Origin: Teichococcus aerophilus
GTDB lineage: Bacteria; Pseudomonadota; Alphaproteobacteria; Acetobacterales; Acetobacteraceae
NCBI RefSeq assembly: GCF_014490485.1
Contig: NZ_JACTVA010000053.1
Span: forward strand, 1 to 34,998
Direction of reading: 5' to 3'
Length of the DNA: 34,998 nt
Shown: positions 15,537-23,492 of the stretch, piece by piece
Layout of the letters: every line of letters begins with the position of its first letter
Numbering within the stretch: position 1 is the first letter of the stretch
Notes under the pieces: generated by a model
Database searches by the model: none
Seen by the model: only the letters and a program-made list of their open reading frames with translations
What the model was told of the DNA's origin: nothing
Position numbers and translations under genes: made by a program

Positions 15537-17138
15537 ATGCTGACACGCCGTTCGATGTTGCTGGCTACCAGCGCCGCCGCCGCCTTGCCGGGCGCCCTGG
15601 TGGCCGCCCCCGCGCGGGCCGCGACGCCCCCGGGCGTCATCGTCTTCGCGCGCCAGATCGACGACATCATCAGCCTCGACCCGCATGAGGCGTTCGAATA
15701 CTCGGCGTCCGAGATGTCGGCCAATGTCTACCAGAAGCTGGTGACCACGCCGAACGCCAACCCCACCGAGATCACCGGCGAGCTGGCCGAGAAGTGGGAG
15801 GTCTCGGACGACAACAAGGCCTTCACCTTCACGCTGCGCGAGGGGCCGAAATTCGCCTCCGGCCAGCCGGTGACGGCGGAAGACGTGGCATGGTCCCTCC
15901 ACCGCGTCGTGGCGATGAACAAGAGCCCGGCCTTCATCATCAACCAGTTCGGCTTCACCAAGGACAACGTGGCCGACCGCATCAAGGCCACCGGCCCGCG
16001 CACGGTCGTGCTGACGACGGCGGAGCCGACCGCGCCCAGCTTCCTGCTGTACTGCCTTTCCGCCGCCGTCGGCTCGATCGTCGAGAAGGCCGTGGTCGCG
16101 CCCAAGGCGACCGGCGATGACTGGGGCAATGCCTGGCTGAAGCAGAACTCCGCCGGTTCCGGCCCCTACGCGCTGCGCCAGTTCCGCGCCAGCGAGAGCC
16201 TGATGCTGGACGCCAACCCGCACAGCAACGTGGTGGCCAAGACCAAGCGTATCGTCATCCGCCACATGCCGGATCCGTCCGCGCAGCTGCTGGGCGTGCG
16301 CCAGGGTGACATCGACATCGCCCGCAACCTGGGCGCGGACCAGATCGGCCAGATCCAGTCGGACGGTCGCTTCACCATTCAGCCCTCCCGCAAGGCGAGC
16401 CTGCTGTATCTCAGCCTGAACCAGAAGAACGCCAACCTGGCCAAGCCCGAGGTCCGGCAGGCCATCAAGTGGGCGATCGACTACGCGGCGATCCAGAAGA
16501 ACATCGTCCCCACCACCTACGCCGTGCACCAGTCCTTCCTGCCGGAAGGTTTCCCCGGCGCGCTGACCGACCACCCGTTCAGCCAGAAGGTGGACGAGGC
16601 CAAGGCGCTGCTGGCCAAGGCCGGCCTGCCCAACGGCTTCGAGGTGAGCTTCGACTTCTTCTCCGGCGCGCCGATCTCGGACATCGCGCAGGTGGTGCAG
16701 GCCAACCTTGCCCTCATAGGCATCCGCACCCGCATGCTGCCGGGCGAGATGCGCGCCGTCATCACCAAGACGCGCTCCCGCCAGCATGACATTGCGCTGC
16801 TGCGCTGGGGCTCGGACTATTTCGACCCGCACAGCAACGCCGAAGCCTTCAGCATGAACCCGGACAACGGGGACGAGGCGCGCAACCGCACCCTCGCCTG
16901 GCGCGCCGGCTGGGACATCCCCGAGCTGACGCGCCGCACCGCCGCCGCGGTGAAGGAAGTGGATTCGGCCAAGCGCGCGCAGACCTACCTGGAGATCCAG
17001 AAGGAGCACCAGCAGGTCTCGCCCTTCGTCATCATGCTGCAGGAGATCGAGGTCGCGGTCTCCCGCCCCGGCGTCACCGGCTTCGACATGGGGCCGATGA
17101 ACGACCGGAACTACTACCACAACATCGTCAAGGCCTGA
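15537..17138 (+). CDS. dppA: Peptide/nickel-type ABC binding protein (family 5, DppA-like)
   Basis: This is a 533-residue periplasmic binding protein. The start MLTRRSMLLATSAAAALPGAL with ARA is a signal peptide with twin Arg (possible Tat). SBP family-5 features follow in order: ISLDPHEAFEYSASEMSANVY, ELAEKWEVSDDNKAFTFTLR, FASGQPVTAEDVAWSLHR, SAGSGPYALRQF, the PEVRQAIKWAIDY block, and WGSDYFDPHSNAEAF, the usual ligand-pocket loop. A strong ribosome-binding site (AGGAGG, eight nucleotides ahead) fixes the ATG at 15537. It heads a five-gene importer operon. Family members bind di/oligopeptides, nickel chelates or opines; the ligand cannot be read from the sequence. Confidence 0.9.
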   Translation: MLTRRSMLLATSAAAALPGALVAAPARAATPPGVIVFARQIDDIISLDPHEAFEYSASEMSANVYQKLVTTPNANPTEITGELAEKWEVSDDNKAFTFTLREGPKFASGQPVTAEDVAWSLHRVVAMNKSPAFIINQFGFTKDNVADRIKATGPRTVVLTTAEPTAPSFLLYCLSAAVGSIVEKAVVAPKATGDDWGNAWLKQNSAGSGPYALRQFRASESLMLDANPHSNVVAKTKRIVIRHMPDPSAQLLGVRQGDIDIARNLGADQIGQIQSDGRFTIQPSRKASLLYLSLNQKNANLAKPEVRQAIKWAIDYAAIQKNIVPTTYAVHQSFLPEGFPGALTDHPFSQKVDEAKALLAKAGLPNGFEVSFDFFSGAPISDIAQVVQANLALIGIRTRMLPGEMRAVITKTRSRQHDIALLRWGSDYFDPHSNAEAFSMNPDNGDEARNRTLAWRAGWDIPELTRRTAAAVKEVDSAKRAQTYLEIQKEHQQVSPFVIMLQEIEVAVSRPGVTGFDMGPMNDRNYYHNIVKA

Positions 17139-17150
17139 GACTAGAACTGC

Positions 17151-18272
17151 ATGAAATCCGATGGAGAACTTCAGGCGGAACTGATGCCGCCTGAGGGCGA
17201 ACAGCACGCCGCGCCGCCCCCCGTTCAGGGCATGGCGCGGCGGGCCAGGCCTTCCGCCGCGTGGCTCCGGCTGCGCGGCATCCTGTCCAACCTGGCCAGC
17301 GTGCCGATCACGCTGTTCGGGCTGGCGGTCGTGACCTTCTTCATCGGACGTGTCGTGCCGATCGACCCGGTGCTGGCCATCGTGGGCGACCGTGCGCCGC
17401 AGGACGTGGTGGACCGGGCGCGTCTGGAACTGGGGCTGGACCAGCCGCTCTACATCCAGTTCTGGCGCTATCTCGGCCAGATCGTGCATGGCGATCTCGG
17501 CCGTTCGGTGATGACGTCCAACCCCGTCACGCAGGACATCGCCCGCTTCCTGCCGGCGACGTTCGAGCTGGCGACGCTGGCCATCATCATCGCCGTCGCC
17601 ATCGGCGTGCCGCTGGGCGTCTGGGCGGCAACGCAGCAGGGCAAGCTGGTGGACCAGGCAGTGCGCCTGTTCTGCCTTGCCGGCCATTCCCTGCCGGTCT
17701 TCGTGCTCGGCCTGCTGTCGCTGCTGCTGTTCTACGCCACGCTGGGCTGGGCGCCCGGGCCGGGGCGGCAGAGCATCTATTTCGACGGGATGGTGGACGT
17801 CCATACCGGCATCCTGACCATCGACTCCCTCATCGCCGGCGACTGGCCCGCCTTCTGGGACGCGCTGGCGCATCTGGCGCAGCCGGCCGGCGTGCTGGCC
17901 TTCTTCAGCCTCGCCTATATCGCGCGCATGACCCGCGCCTTCATGCTGGCGGAGCTGAAGAGCGAATACGTCACTACCGCCCGCGCCAAGGGCCTCTCCT
18001 CCGCCCGCATCGTCTGGCGCCACGCTTTCGGCAACATCCTGGTGCCCTTGGTCACCGTGCTGGCCATGACCTATGCCGGCCTTCTCGAAGGCGCGGTGCT
18101 GACGGAGACGATCTTCTCCTGGCCCGGCCTCGGCCAGTACCTGACCGTCTCCCTGCTGAACGCCGACATGAACGCGGTGCTGGGCGCCACCCTCGTCGTC
18201 GGCCTGATCTATGTGGCGCTGAACCTGCTGGCGGACATGCTCTACCGGCTGCTCGACCCGCGGGTGAAATAA
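17151..18272 (+). CDS. dppB: Peptide/nickel-type ABC permease (DppB-like)
   Basis: This 373-residue permease has a hydrophilic N-terminal extension of about 40 residues (rich in Glu, Pro and Arg) before the first helix (LASVPITLFGLAVVTFFIG). The family body is clear: RLELGLDQPLYIQFWRYLGQ, GDLGRSV, and the coupling loop EYVTTARAKGLSSARIVWRH with LVTVLA after it, then VLTETIFSWPGLGQY. The start at 17151 is the only ATG close to the dppA stop (12 nt). A start at the internal Met28 would remove most of the extension. It forms the channel with the next gene product. Confidence 0.9.
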   Translation: MKSDGELQAELMPPEGEQHAAPPPVQGMARRARPSAAWLRLRGILSNLASVPITLFGLAVVTFFIGRVVPIDPVLAIVGDRAPQDVVDRARLELGLDQPLYIQFWRYLGQIVHGDLGRSVMTSNPVTQDIARFLPATFELATLAIIIAVAIGVPLGVWAATQQGKLVDQAVRLFCLAGHSLPVFVLGLLSLLLFYATLGWAPGPGRQSIYFDGMVDVHTGILTIDSLIAGDWPAFWDALAHLAQPAGVLAFFSLAYIARMTRAFMLAELKSEYVTTARAKGLSSARIVWRHAFGNILVPLVTVLAMTYAGLLEGAVLTETIFSWPGLGQYLTVSLLNADMNAVLGATLVVGLIYVALNLLADMLYRLLDPRVK

Positions 18273-18273
18273 G

Positions 18274-19182
18274 ATGAGCGAAACCACCATGAGCCGCCGC
18301 GAGTGGCTCCTCTCCGACACCCCGACCTCCCGCGCCCAGGCCAAGTGGGGCCGGCGCTACCAGACCTGGCTGGCCTTCCGCCGCAACAAGCTGGCCGTCG
18401 CCGGCCTGGGCGTGGTGCTGTTCATGCTGGTGATGGCGCTGCTGGCGCCGCTGCTGGCCACCCACGACCCCGGCGTGCAGGTGCTGGCGGACCGGTTGCA
18501 GAAGCCCTCCGCCGCGCACTGGCTGGGCACCGACGAGCTCGGCCGCGATACCTGGTCCCGCCTGCTCTATGGCGGCCGCGTCACCCTCGGCATGGTCGTC
18601 GCCGTGGTGGTGCTGGTGGCGCCGCTCGGGCTGATCGTCGGCTGCGTCGCCGGCTACATGGGCGGCATCGTCGACAAGCTGCTGATGCGCGTCACCGACG
18701 TGTTCCTGGCCTTCCCGCGCCTGATCCTGGCCCTGGCCTTCGTCGCCGCCATGAAGCCGGGTGTGGAGAGCGCCGTCATCGCCATCGCTCTGACCGCCTG
18801 GCCACCCTATGCCCGCCTGGCCCGTGCCGAAACGCTGACCATCCGCAACGCCGACTTCATCTCCGCCGTGCAGATGACCGGCGCCTCCCGCTGGCGCATC
18901 ATCCTGCGCCATGTGACGCCGATGTGCATGCCGTCCCTGACCGTGCGGGTGACGCTGGACATGTCCTCCATCATCCTCACCGCCGCCGGCCTCGGCTTCC
19001 TCGGCCTCGGCGCGCAGCCGCCGACGCCGGAATGGGGCACCATGATCGCGACGGCACGCCGCTTCATCCTGGAACAATGGTGGGTGCCGGTGATCCCGGG
19101 CATCGCCATCTTCATGGCCAGCCTCGCCTTCAACCTGCTGGGCGACGGGCTCCGCGACGTGCTGGACCCGAAGCAGCGATGA
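18274..19182 (+). CDS. dppC: Peptide/nickel-type ABC permease (DppC-like)
   Basis: This 302-residue permease has the usual DppC/OppC N-terminal region (FRRNKLAVAGLGVVLFMLVMA), then HWLGTDELGRDTWSRLLYGG, the family's periplasmic signature. The coupling loop is DFISAVQMTGASRWRIILRH, followed by GLGFLGLGAQPPTPEWG. It starts 1 nt after the dppB stop, so the two are co-translated. The next gene of the operon is about 300 bp away because composite element C lies between. Confidence 0.92.
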   Translation: MSETTMSRREWLLSDTPTSRAQAKWGRRYQTWLAFRRNKLAVAGLGVVLFMLVMALLAPLLATHDPGVQVLADRLQKPSAAHWLGTDELGRDTWSRLLYGGRVTLGMVVAVVVLVAPLGLIVGCVAGYMGGIVDKLLMRVTDVFLAFPRLILALAFVAAMKPGVESAVIAIALTAWPPYARLARAETLTIRNADFISAVQMTGASRWRIILRHVTPMCMPSLTVRVTLDMSSIILTAAGLGFLGLGAQPPTPEWGTMIATARRFILEQWWVPVIPGIAIFMASLAFNLLGDGLRDVLDPKQR

Positions 19183-19197
19183 ACGGTTTTCGTGTGA

Positions 19198-19460
19198 AGA
19201 ACCGGGGGGAGAATGAATTCTCCCCCCGGGCCCCCCTCATTCTTTTTTGCGAGTTTGGGTTCGGGCTTGAAGGCCGCAGAGCTGCGCTGAACGGCATGGG
19301 GGCATTGGAATCAAAGAGCCCGCGCAGGCTGAACCGTCACTCGCCGAGGGTCATGGACCCCCGGCGGAACCGGCCGGGCAGGGGTGCCACCGCAGGCGCA
19401 TCCAAAAACGCGCAGAAAGACAAGCAGGGGGTTTGGGGGAATTCATTCCCCCATGCTTCC
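19198..19460 (+). repeat. Composite F1 element C inside the dpp operon
   Basis: The left F1 end has an unusually long perfect stem of 13 bp (CCGGGGGGAGAAT / ATTCTCCCCCCGG, loop GA, 19202-19229). The right end, inverted, has TGGGGGAAT / ATTCCCCCA. T-rich tails point inward (TTCTTTTTTGCGAG on the left). The interior shares GGCTGAACC, TCGCCG and a central hairpin (CGCCGAGGGTC / GACCCCCGGCG) with elements A and B. Unlike A and B it does not separate convergent genes; it lies between dppC and dppD, both on the plus strand. Confidence 0.8.
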
Positions 19461-19483
19461 ACTGACCTTCCGGGGATGCCCCT

Positions 19484-20332
19484 GTGACCAAGCCCCTCGT
19501 AGAAATCCAGAATCTCCGCGTCGATTTCCCCACCGCTTCGGGCGGCTACAACCCCGCCGTGCGGGGTGTCTCCATGGCCTTGGGGCGGGAGAAGCTGGGC
19601 ATCGTCGGCGAATCCGGCTCCGGCAAGTCCGTCACCGGCCGGGCTTTGATGCGCCTGTTGCCGGAGGCCGCGCGCGTGCGGGCGGACAAGCTGGTGTTCG
19701 ACGGCGTCGATGTGCTGAACGCATCGGAGCGTACGATGCGCGGGCTGCGCGGCGGCCGTATCGGGCTGATTTTGCAGGACCCGAAATACAGCCTCAACCC
19801 GGTCATGACGGTGGGCGCGCAGATCAGCGAAGCCTGGCGCGCCCACAACAAGGGCGGCAAGCGGGAGGCGCGGGAGGCCGCGCTGAACCTGCTGGAGCAG
19901 GTGCGCATCCGCGACCCCCGCCGCGTGCTGGATTCCTATCCGCACGAGGTCTCGGGCGGCATGGGCCAGCGCATCATGATCGCGATGATGCTGGCGCCGG
20001 ACCCGGCCATGCTGATCGCGGACGAGCCGACCAGCGCGTTGGATGCCAGCGTGCAGGCGGAAATCCTGAAGCTGATCGACGACCTCGTCTCCGCCCGCGG
20101 CATGGGGCTGATGCTGATCAGCCACGACCTGCCGCTGGTGGCCCGCTTCTGCGACCGCGTGGCGGTGATGTATGCCGGCCAGGTGATGGAGACCCTGCCG
20201 GCGCAGGACCTGCATCGGGCCGAGCACCCCTATACCCGTGGCCTGCTGGATTGCATGCCGCATCTCTCCCAGAAGCGGGCGCGGCTGCCGGTGCTGACGC
20301 GTGACCCGAAATGGCTGGAGCAGCATTCGTGA
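19484..20332 (+). CDS. dppD: Peptide/nickel-type ABC ATPase (DppD/NikD-like)
   Basis: This 282-residue ATPase has Walker A GESGSGKS, Q-loop LILQDPKYSLNPVMTVG, signature VSGGMGQR, Walker B LIADEPTSALDAS and switch LISHDLPLV. The end shows HPYTRGLLDCMPHL, the start of the oligopeptide-transporter C-terminal region, but the rest is short. It is smaller than DppD (about 327) and nearer NikD in size. The start is GTG at 19484; its ribosome-binding site is weak, and the repeat element ends 23 nt before it. The stop overlaps the next GTG (GTGA). Confidence 0.9.
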   Translation: MTKPLVEIQNLRVDFPTASGGYNPAVRGVSMALGREKLGIVGESGSGKSVTGRALMRLLPEAARVRADKLVFDGVDVLNASERTMRGLRGGRIGLILQDPKYSLNPVMTVGAQISEAWRAHNKGGKREAREAALNLLEQVRIRDPRRVLDSYPHEVSGGMGQRIMIAMMLAPDPAMLIADEPTSALDASVQAEILKLIDDLVSARGMGLMLISHDLPLVARFCDRVAVMYAGQVMETLPAQDLHRAEHPYTRGLLDCMPHLSQKRARLPVLTRDPKWLEQHS

Positions 20333-21075
20333 CCAAGCCGATGATCGAGGCCGGCAAGCTCAACGTCCATTTCGGCGACAACCACGTCGTCCACGACGTG
20401 TCCTTCAGCGTCGCCGCCGGCGAAACCTTTGGCCTGGTGGGGGAAAGCGGGTCCGGCAAGTCCACCGTGCTGCGCTGTATCGCGGGGCTGGTCGATAGCT
20501 GGGACGGCGTGCTGGCGGTGGATGGCCAGCAGTTGGGCCATAAGCGGGACAAGGCGTTCTTCCAGCGCGTGCAGATGGTGTTCCAGGACCCCTACGGTTC
20601 GCTGCACCCGCGCCAGACGGTGGACCGCATCCTGTCCGAGCCGCTGGCGGTGCATGGCATCCCCGATGCCGAAACGCGCATCACCAAGGCGCTGGAGGAG
20701 GTGGCGCTGCCGCGCACGGCGCGCTTCCGCTATCCGCACCAGCTCTCCGGCGGGCAGCGGCAGCGTGTGGCGATCGCCCGCGCGCTGATCGCCAACCCCT
20801 CCGTGCTGCTGCTGGACGAGCCGACCAGCGCGCTGGATGTCTCCGTCCAGGCGGAGGTGCTGAACCTGCTGGCGGATCTGCGCCAGGCGCGGCAACTGAC
20901 CTGCATCCTGGTGTCCCACAACCTGGCCGTGGTGGGGCATCTCTGCCGCCGGCTGGCGGTGATGCAGGGCGGCCGGATCGTCGAGATCCTGACCGAGGAC
21001 CAGCTGCGCGCCGGCCAGTCCAACCACGCCCATACACGGGACCTGATCGCGCTGTCGCACGAGCTGGAGGGCTGA
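20329..21075 (+). CDS. dppF: Peptide/nickel-type ABC ATPase (DppF/NikE-like)
   Basis: This is the second ATPase of the importer, 248 residues. Walker A is GESGSGKST, the Q-loop VFQDPYGSLHPRQTV, the signature LSGGQRQR, Walker B LLLDEPTSALDVS and the switch VSHNLAVV. It ends soon after NHAHTRDLIALSHELEG, so the C-terminal oligo_HPY domain of DppF (about 334 residues) is missing; the size fits NikE-like members. GTG at 20329 overlaps the dppD stop; the ATG at 20341 is an alternative start. It is the last gene of the operon, with an F1 hairpin 33 nt after its stop. Confidence 0.9.
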   Translation: MTKPMIEAGKLNVHFGDNHVVHDVSFSVAAGETFGLVGESGSGKSTVLRCIAGLVDSWDGVLAVDGQQLGHKRDKAFFQRVQMVFQDPYGSLHPRQTVDRILSEPLAVHGIPDAETRITKALEEVALPRTARFRYPHQLSGGQRQRVAIARALIANPSVLLLDEPTSALDVSVQAEVLNLLADLRQARQLTCILVSHNLAVVGHLCRRLAVMQGGRIVEILTEDQLRAGQSNHAHTRDLIALSHELEG

Positions 21076-21107
21076 GGCCGGTCGAGCCTCGAACTCGGCC
21101 GGGGAGG

Positions 21108-21160
21108 AAGGTCAGGGGAATGAATTCCCCTGAAACCCCTTCTTTTTTCTGCCAGTTGCG
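21108..21160 (+). terminator. F1 hairpin repeat, solo copy 3 (putative terminator)
   Basis: A perfect 10-bp stem TCAGGGGAAT / ATTCCCCTGA with loop GA (21112-21133) is followed by AACCCC and TTCTTTTTTCTGCC. It lies directly after the dppF stop in sense orientation. TCA/TGA replaces the CCG/CGG of other copies, so pairing is kept. Confidence 0.8.
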
Positions 21161-21552
21161 TTGAGGCGTGGGCAGGCGTGTCCAGGCCATGCGGCCTATC
21201 GTGGACCATCCAAATTGGCCCGTTTGGCACCGGCTTGGCTATCGATCTGCCTGAAGCTGGCTCTCGCCATCCTGAAGGCGGCTGCCTTTGTGCAGTGGAA
21301 GGCCCAGGGTTCCTGCCAAAGCGTTTGGCAACCAGTTTGCCGCCTGCCGCCTGCCGCCTGCCGCCTGCCGCCCACGGCCACACGTTTCGACATGATCCTA
21401 GGCTACAGCCCGCGTCATGCCAGGCCCCGGTCGTCAAAGGCCATCGACTTTGGTGACAATGGTTACCAAACATCGTCATTCGCCTGCCCATCCTGCAAAC
21501 CCTGCCTTGAGCAAGGCGCCGTCAGTGTCAGCCAGACCACTGATGGCGGGGT
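21161..21552. other. Gene-free stretch between the dpp operon and the small exported protein gene
   Basis: I see no supported gene. It holds a 7-bp inverted repeat TGCCAAA / TTTGGCA with loop GCG (21314-21330) and a heptamer tandem repeat (21339-21373). The remaining sequence is unremarkable, with composition somewhat less GC-rich than the coding regions. Confidence 0.5.
21339..21373. repeat. Heptanucleotide tandem repeat (GCCGCCT x4, then GCCGCCC)
   Basis: Four exact 7-bp units and a fifth differing in the last base lie head to tail in a non-coding stretch. This is probably slippage-derived and the copy number may vary between strains. Confidence 0.9.
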
Positions 21553-21600
21553 CTGGGGTGGTCCTGCCACCCCAGCGGGGTCCAGGGGCAGCGCCCCTGG
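21553..21600 (-). repeat. F2 two-hairpin repeat, copy 2 (putative terminator)
   Basis: There are two perfect hairpins: CCAGGGGC / GCCCCTGG around AGC (21582-21600), and CTGGGGTGG / CCACCCCAG around TCCTG (21553-21575). They lie about 50 nt after the stop of the minus-strand gene at 21652. The layout is the same as at 11815-11870 with different stem sequences. There is no T-tract. Confidence 0.6.
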
Positions 21601-21651
21601 CCTTGCCTTCAACCCGAACTCAATGCCTCGGACCCGGGGGCCACGCTTGCC

Positions 21652-21909
21652 CTACCGCCCCTGCGCCACCCGCAACGCGCGGCGCAGCCGGGCGATGCCG
21701 GTGCGGATATGCCCGGTGCGGCACAGCAATTCGCCTTCCTCGCCCAGGCCGCGCGCGGGCTGTTGCACGCCGGCGGGCAGGGTGGCCAGCCGGGCGACCA
21801 GTTCCTGGCAGTAATGGAGATCCTGCGGCAGCGTCCTCAGCTCGGCTGGGAAGGCGACACGTGATGGAGCGGACATGACGGAGAGCGCGAGCAGAAGCCG
21901 GGGAAGCAT
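21652..21909 (-). CDS. Small exported protein of unknown function
   Basis: This is an 85-residue protein with an N-terminal hydrophobic segment (MLPRLLLALSVMSAPSRVAF) that fits a signal peptide. The body has LHYCQELVARLATLP, GEEGELLCRTGHIRTGIARL and RRALRVAQG, with two Cys that could pair in the periplasm. I do not recognise a named domain; the pattern resembles small conserved proteins of related bacteria. The start is set at the Met beginning the signal (21909) rather than 21927, because the latter adds six polar residues. It lies upstream of nothing on its strand but an F2 hairpin, and downstream of the sensor kinase gene by 95 bp. The coding call is moderately secure. Confidence 0.6.
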   Translation of the reverse strand: MLPRLLLALSVMSAPSRVAFPAELRTLPQDLHYCQELVARLATLPAGVQQPARGLGEEGELLCRTGHIRTGIARLRRALRVAQGR

Positions 21910-22004
21910 ACCCGCATCATGCAGCATGCCGCGCTAACAGGGGGTGAGCGCGGCATGAAGCCTTGGTCATACCTGCAGGATTGGCGCCGCCGCCCTTGCC
22001 TGGT

Positions 22005-23492
22005 TCAGGCCAGCGGCAGCCGGAAGCAGACGGCCAGGCCGGGCTTGTCCAGGCTCTCGCCATGGCCTTCGTCGAACCACAGCGTGCCACCATGCAACTG
22101 CACCACGGCCCGCACCAGGGAGAGGCCCAGGCCGGAGCCCGGGGTGTTGCGGGAGGAATCGGCGCGGAAGAAGCGCTCCCCCACCCGCTCGCGGTCCTCC
22201 AGCGAAAGGCCGGGCCCCTGGTCGGAGACACGGACGACGATGGCGTCTTCCAGCAGCTCGGCCTTCAGCAGGATGCTGCCGCCGTCGGGGGTGAACTTCA
22301 CCGCGTTGTCCAGCAGGTTGGCCAGGGCCTGTAGCAGCAGGTCGCGGTCCCCGGTCAGCGGCAGGGCGGCGGGCCATTCGGTGCGCAGGGTCTGGCCGTT
22401 CTCCTCCGCCGTGGCGCCGTAGAGCTCGGCGGCGTCCTCGAGCAGCGGCACCAGGTCCACAGGGGCGAAGGCGGCGCGGCGGGCCCCGGCCTCGACCTCG
22501 GCGATGCGCAGCACGGCCTGGAAGACGCGGGTGACATTGTCCAGGTCGGCGATGCCGCGCTCCAGCGCGCTGTGCAGCGCGGCGGGGTCGTCGGCATTGG
22601 CCAGCGCTTCCTCCAGCCGGTTGCGGGCGCGGGCGATGGGGGTGCGCAGGTCGTGCGCGATGGCGTCCGAGACACCGCGCACGCCCTCCATCAGGTGCGC
22701 GATGCGGTCCAGCATGGTGTTCATGCTGTGGCCCAGCGCCTCGAACTCATCCTCGCGGCCGGAGAGCGGCACGCGGGGGGAAAGGTCGCCGCCGGCGATC
22801 AGCGCCGCCGTGGCGGTCACCGGTGCCAGCCGCCGCTCCAACGCCCGCCTTAGCAGCGCGGCCCCGGCGAAGGCGAATAGCAGCGCCACGCCGGCGGACC
22901 ACGCCAGCCCCTCGGTCAGCAGCGCGCGCAGGCGCAGTTTTTCTTCGACATCCCGGCCGACCGCGAGGCGGGAGCCATCCGGCAGCGGCAACACGAACAG
23001 CCGGGCCTCGCCGGGGATGCCGTCGCGCTCCAGCGACATGCCGTACCACTGCACGTCGGGCGCGAAGCCCTGCGGCAGCGCTTCCAGATTGCCGGCCAGC
23101 CGCTGCCCGCTGGGGGCGCTCAGCAGGTACAGGGTCTGGTTCTCGGCATCCAGCGCCAGCCGCTCGCCAATGGCGTCGGCCACCGCCTGGTCGCCGGCAT
23201 CGCGCCAGCGCTCGGCCAGGGCCATGGCATCGGCGCGGATGGCGGCATCTATCTGCCGGTCCAACGCGCCGGCCGTGCCCCACCACAGCACGCCGGTGAA
23301 GGCGAGGCCGGCGAGCAGGAACAGCGCGGCGAACAGCAGCGCGAAGCGGAAGCCGGCGGAGGAAAGCAGTTGCCACAGCGGGCCGGGATGCTGCCCCCGC
23401 CGCCGGGTGGCGGCGGCAAGCGGCACCGCGTGTGGCATGTCGGGCCGCGGGTGCGGCGCCAGGTCGGGCCGCGGATGCGGCGGGGGGCTCAC
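22005..23492 (-). CDS. Sensor histidine kinase (HAMP, HisKA, HATPase_c)
   Basis: This is a 495-residue inner-membrane kinase. After a Pro/His/Arg-rich N-terminus, helix 1 lies near 49-71 (FALLFAALFLLAGLAFTGVLW). A periplasmic sensor of about 120 residues follows, then helix 2 near 196-214 and a HAMP domain near 215-265. The HisKA motif SDAIAHDLRTPIARAR puts the phospho-His at 280. The ATPase N box ANLLDNAVKF is near 391-400, DQGPGLS near 424 and GSGLGLSLV near 452. GTG at 23492 overlaps the response-regulator stop (GTGA). An ATG at 23438 is an alternative, but no ribosome-binding site precedes it. It phosphorylates the regulator encoded just upstream. The stimulus is unknown. Confidence 0.92.
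   Translation of the reverse strand: MSPPPHPRPDLAPHPRPDMPHAVPLAAATRRRGQHPGPLWQLLSSAGFRFALLFAALFLLAGLAFTGVLWWGTAGALDRQIDAAIRADAMALAERWRDAGDQAVADAIGERLALDAENQTLYLLSAPSGQRLAGNLEALPQGFAPDVQWYGMSLERDGIPGEARLFVLPLPDGSRLAVGRDVEEKLRLRALLTEGLAWSAGVALLFAFAGAALLRRALERRLAPVTATAALIAGGDLSPRVPLSGREDEFEALGHSMNTMLDRIAHLMEGVRGVSDAIAHDLRTPIARARNRLEEALANADDPAALHSALERGIADLDNVTRVFQAVLRIAEVEAGARRAAFAPVDLVPLLEDAAELYGATAEENGQTLRTEWPAALPLTGDRDLLLQALANLLDNAVKFTPDGGSILLKAELLEDAIVVRVSDQGPGLSLEDRERVGERFFRADSSRNTPGSGLGLSLVRAVVQLHGGTLWFDEGHGESLDKPGLAVCFRLPLA
23439..23482. repeat. 24-bp in-frame duplication at the kinase N-terminus
   Basis: Two 20-bp copies (23439-23458 and 23463-23482), 24 bp apart, differ at one base. They duplicate the peptide PHPRPD(L/M) with an adjoining Ala/Pro. 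The unit is eight codons, so gain or loss would not shift the frame. Confidence 0.8.

Noticed and set aside
15249-18344. Very long open frame (over 1000 codons) on the minus strand opposite the dpp genes
   Set aside because: Its translation is low-complexity (His, Gln, Arg, Gly, Val) with no domain. It is the mirror frame of dppA, dppB and part of the lipid-kinase region, as expected in GC-rich DNA.
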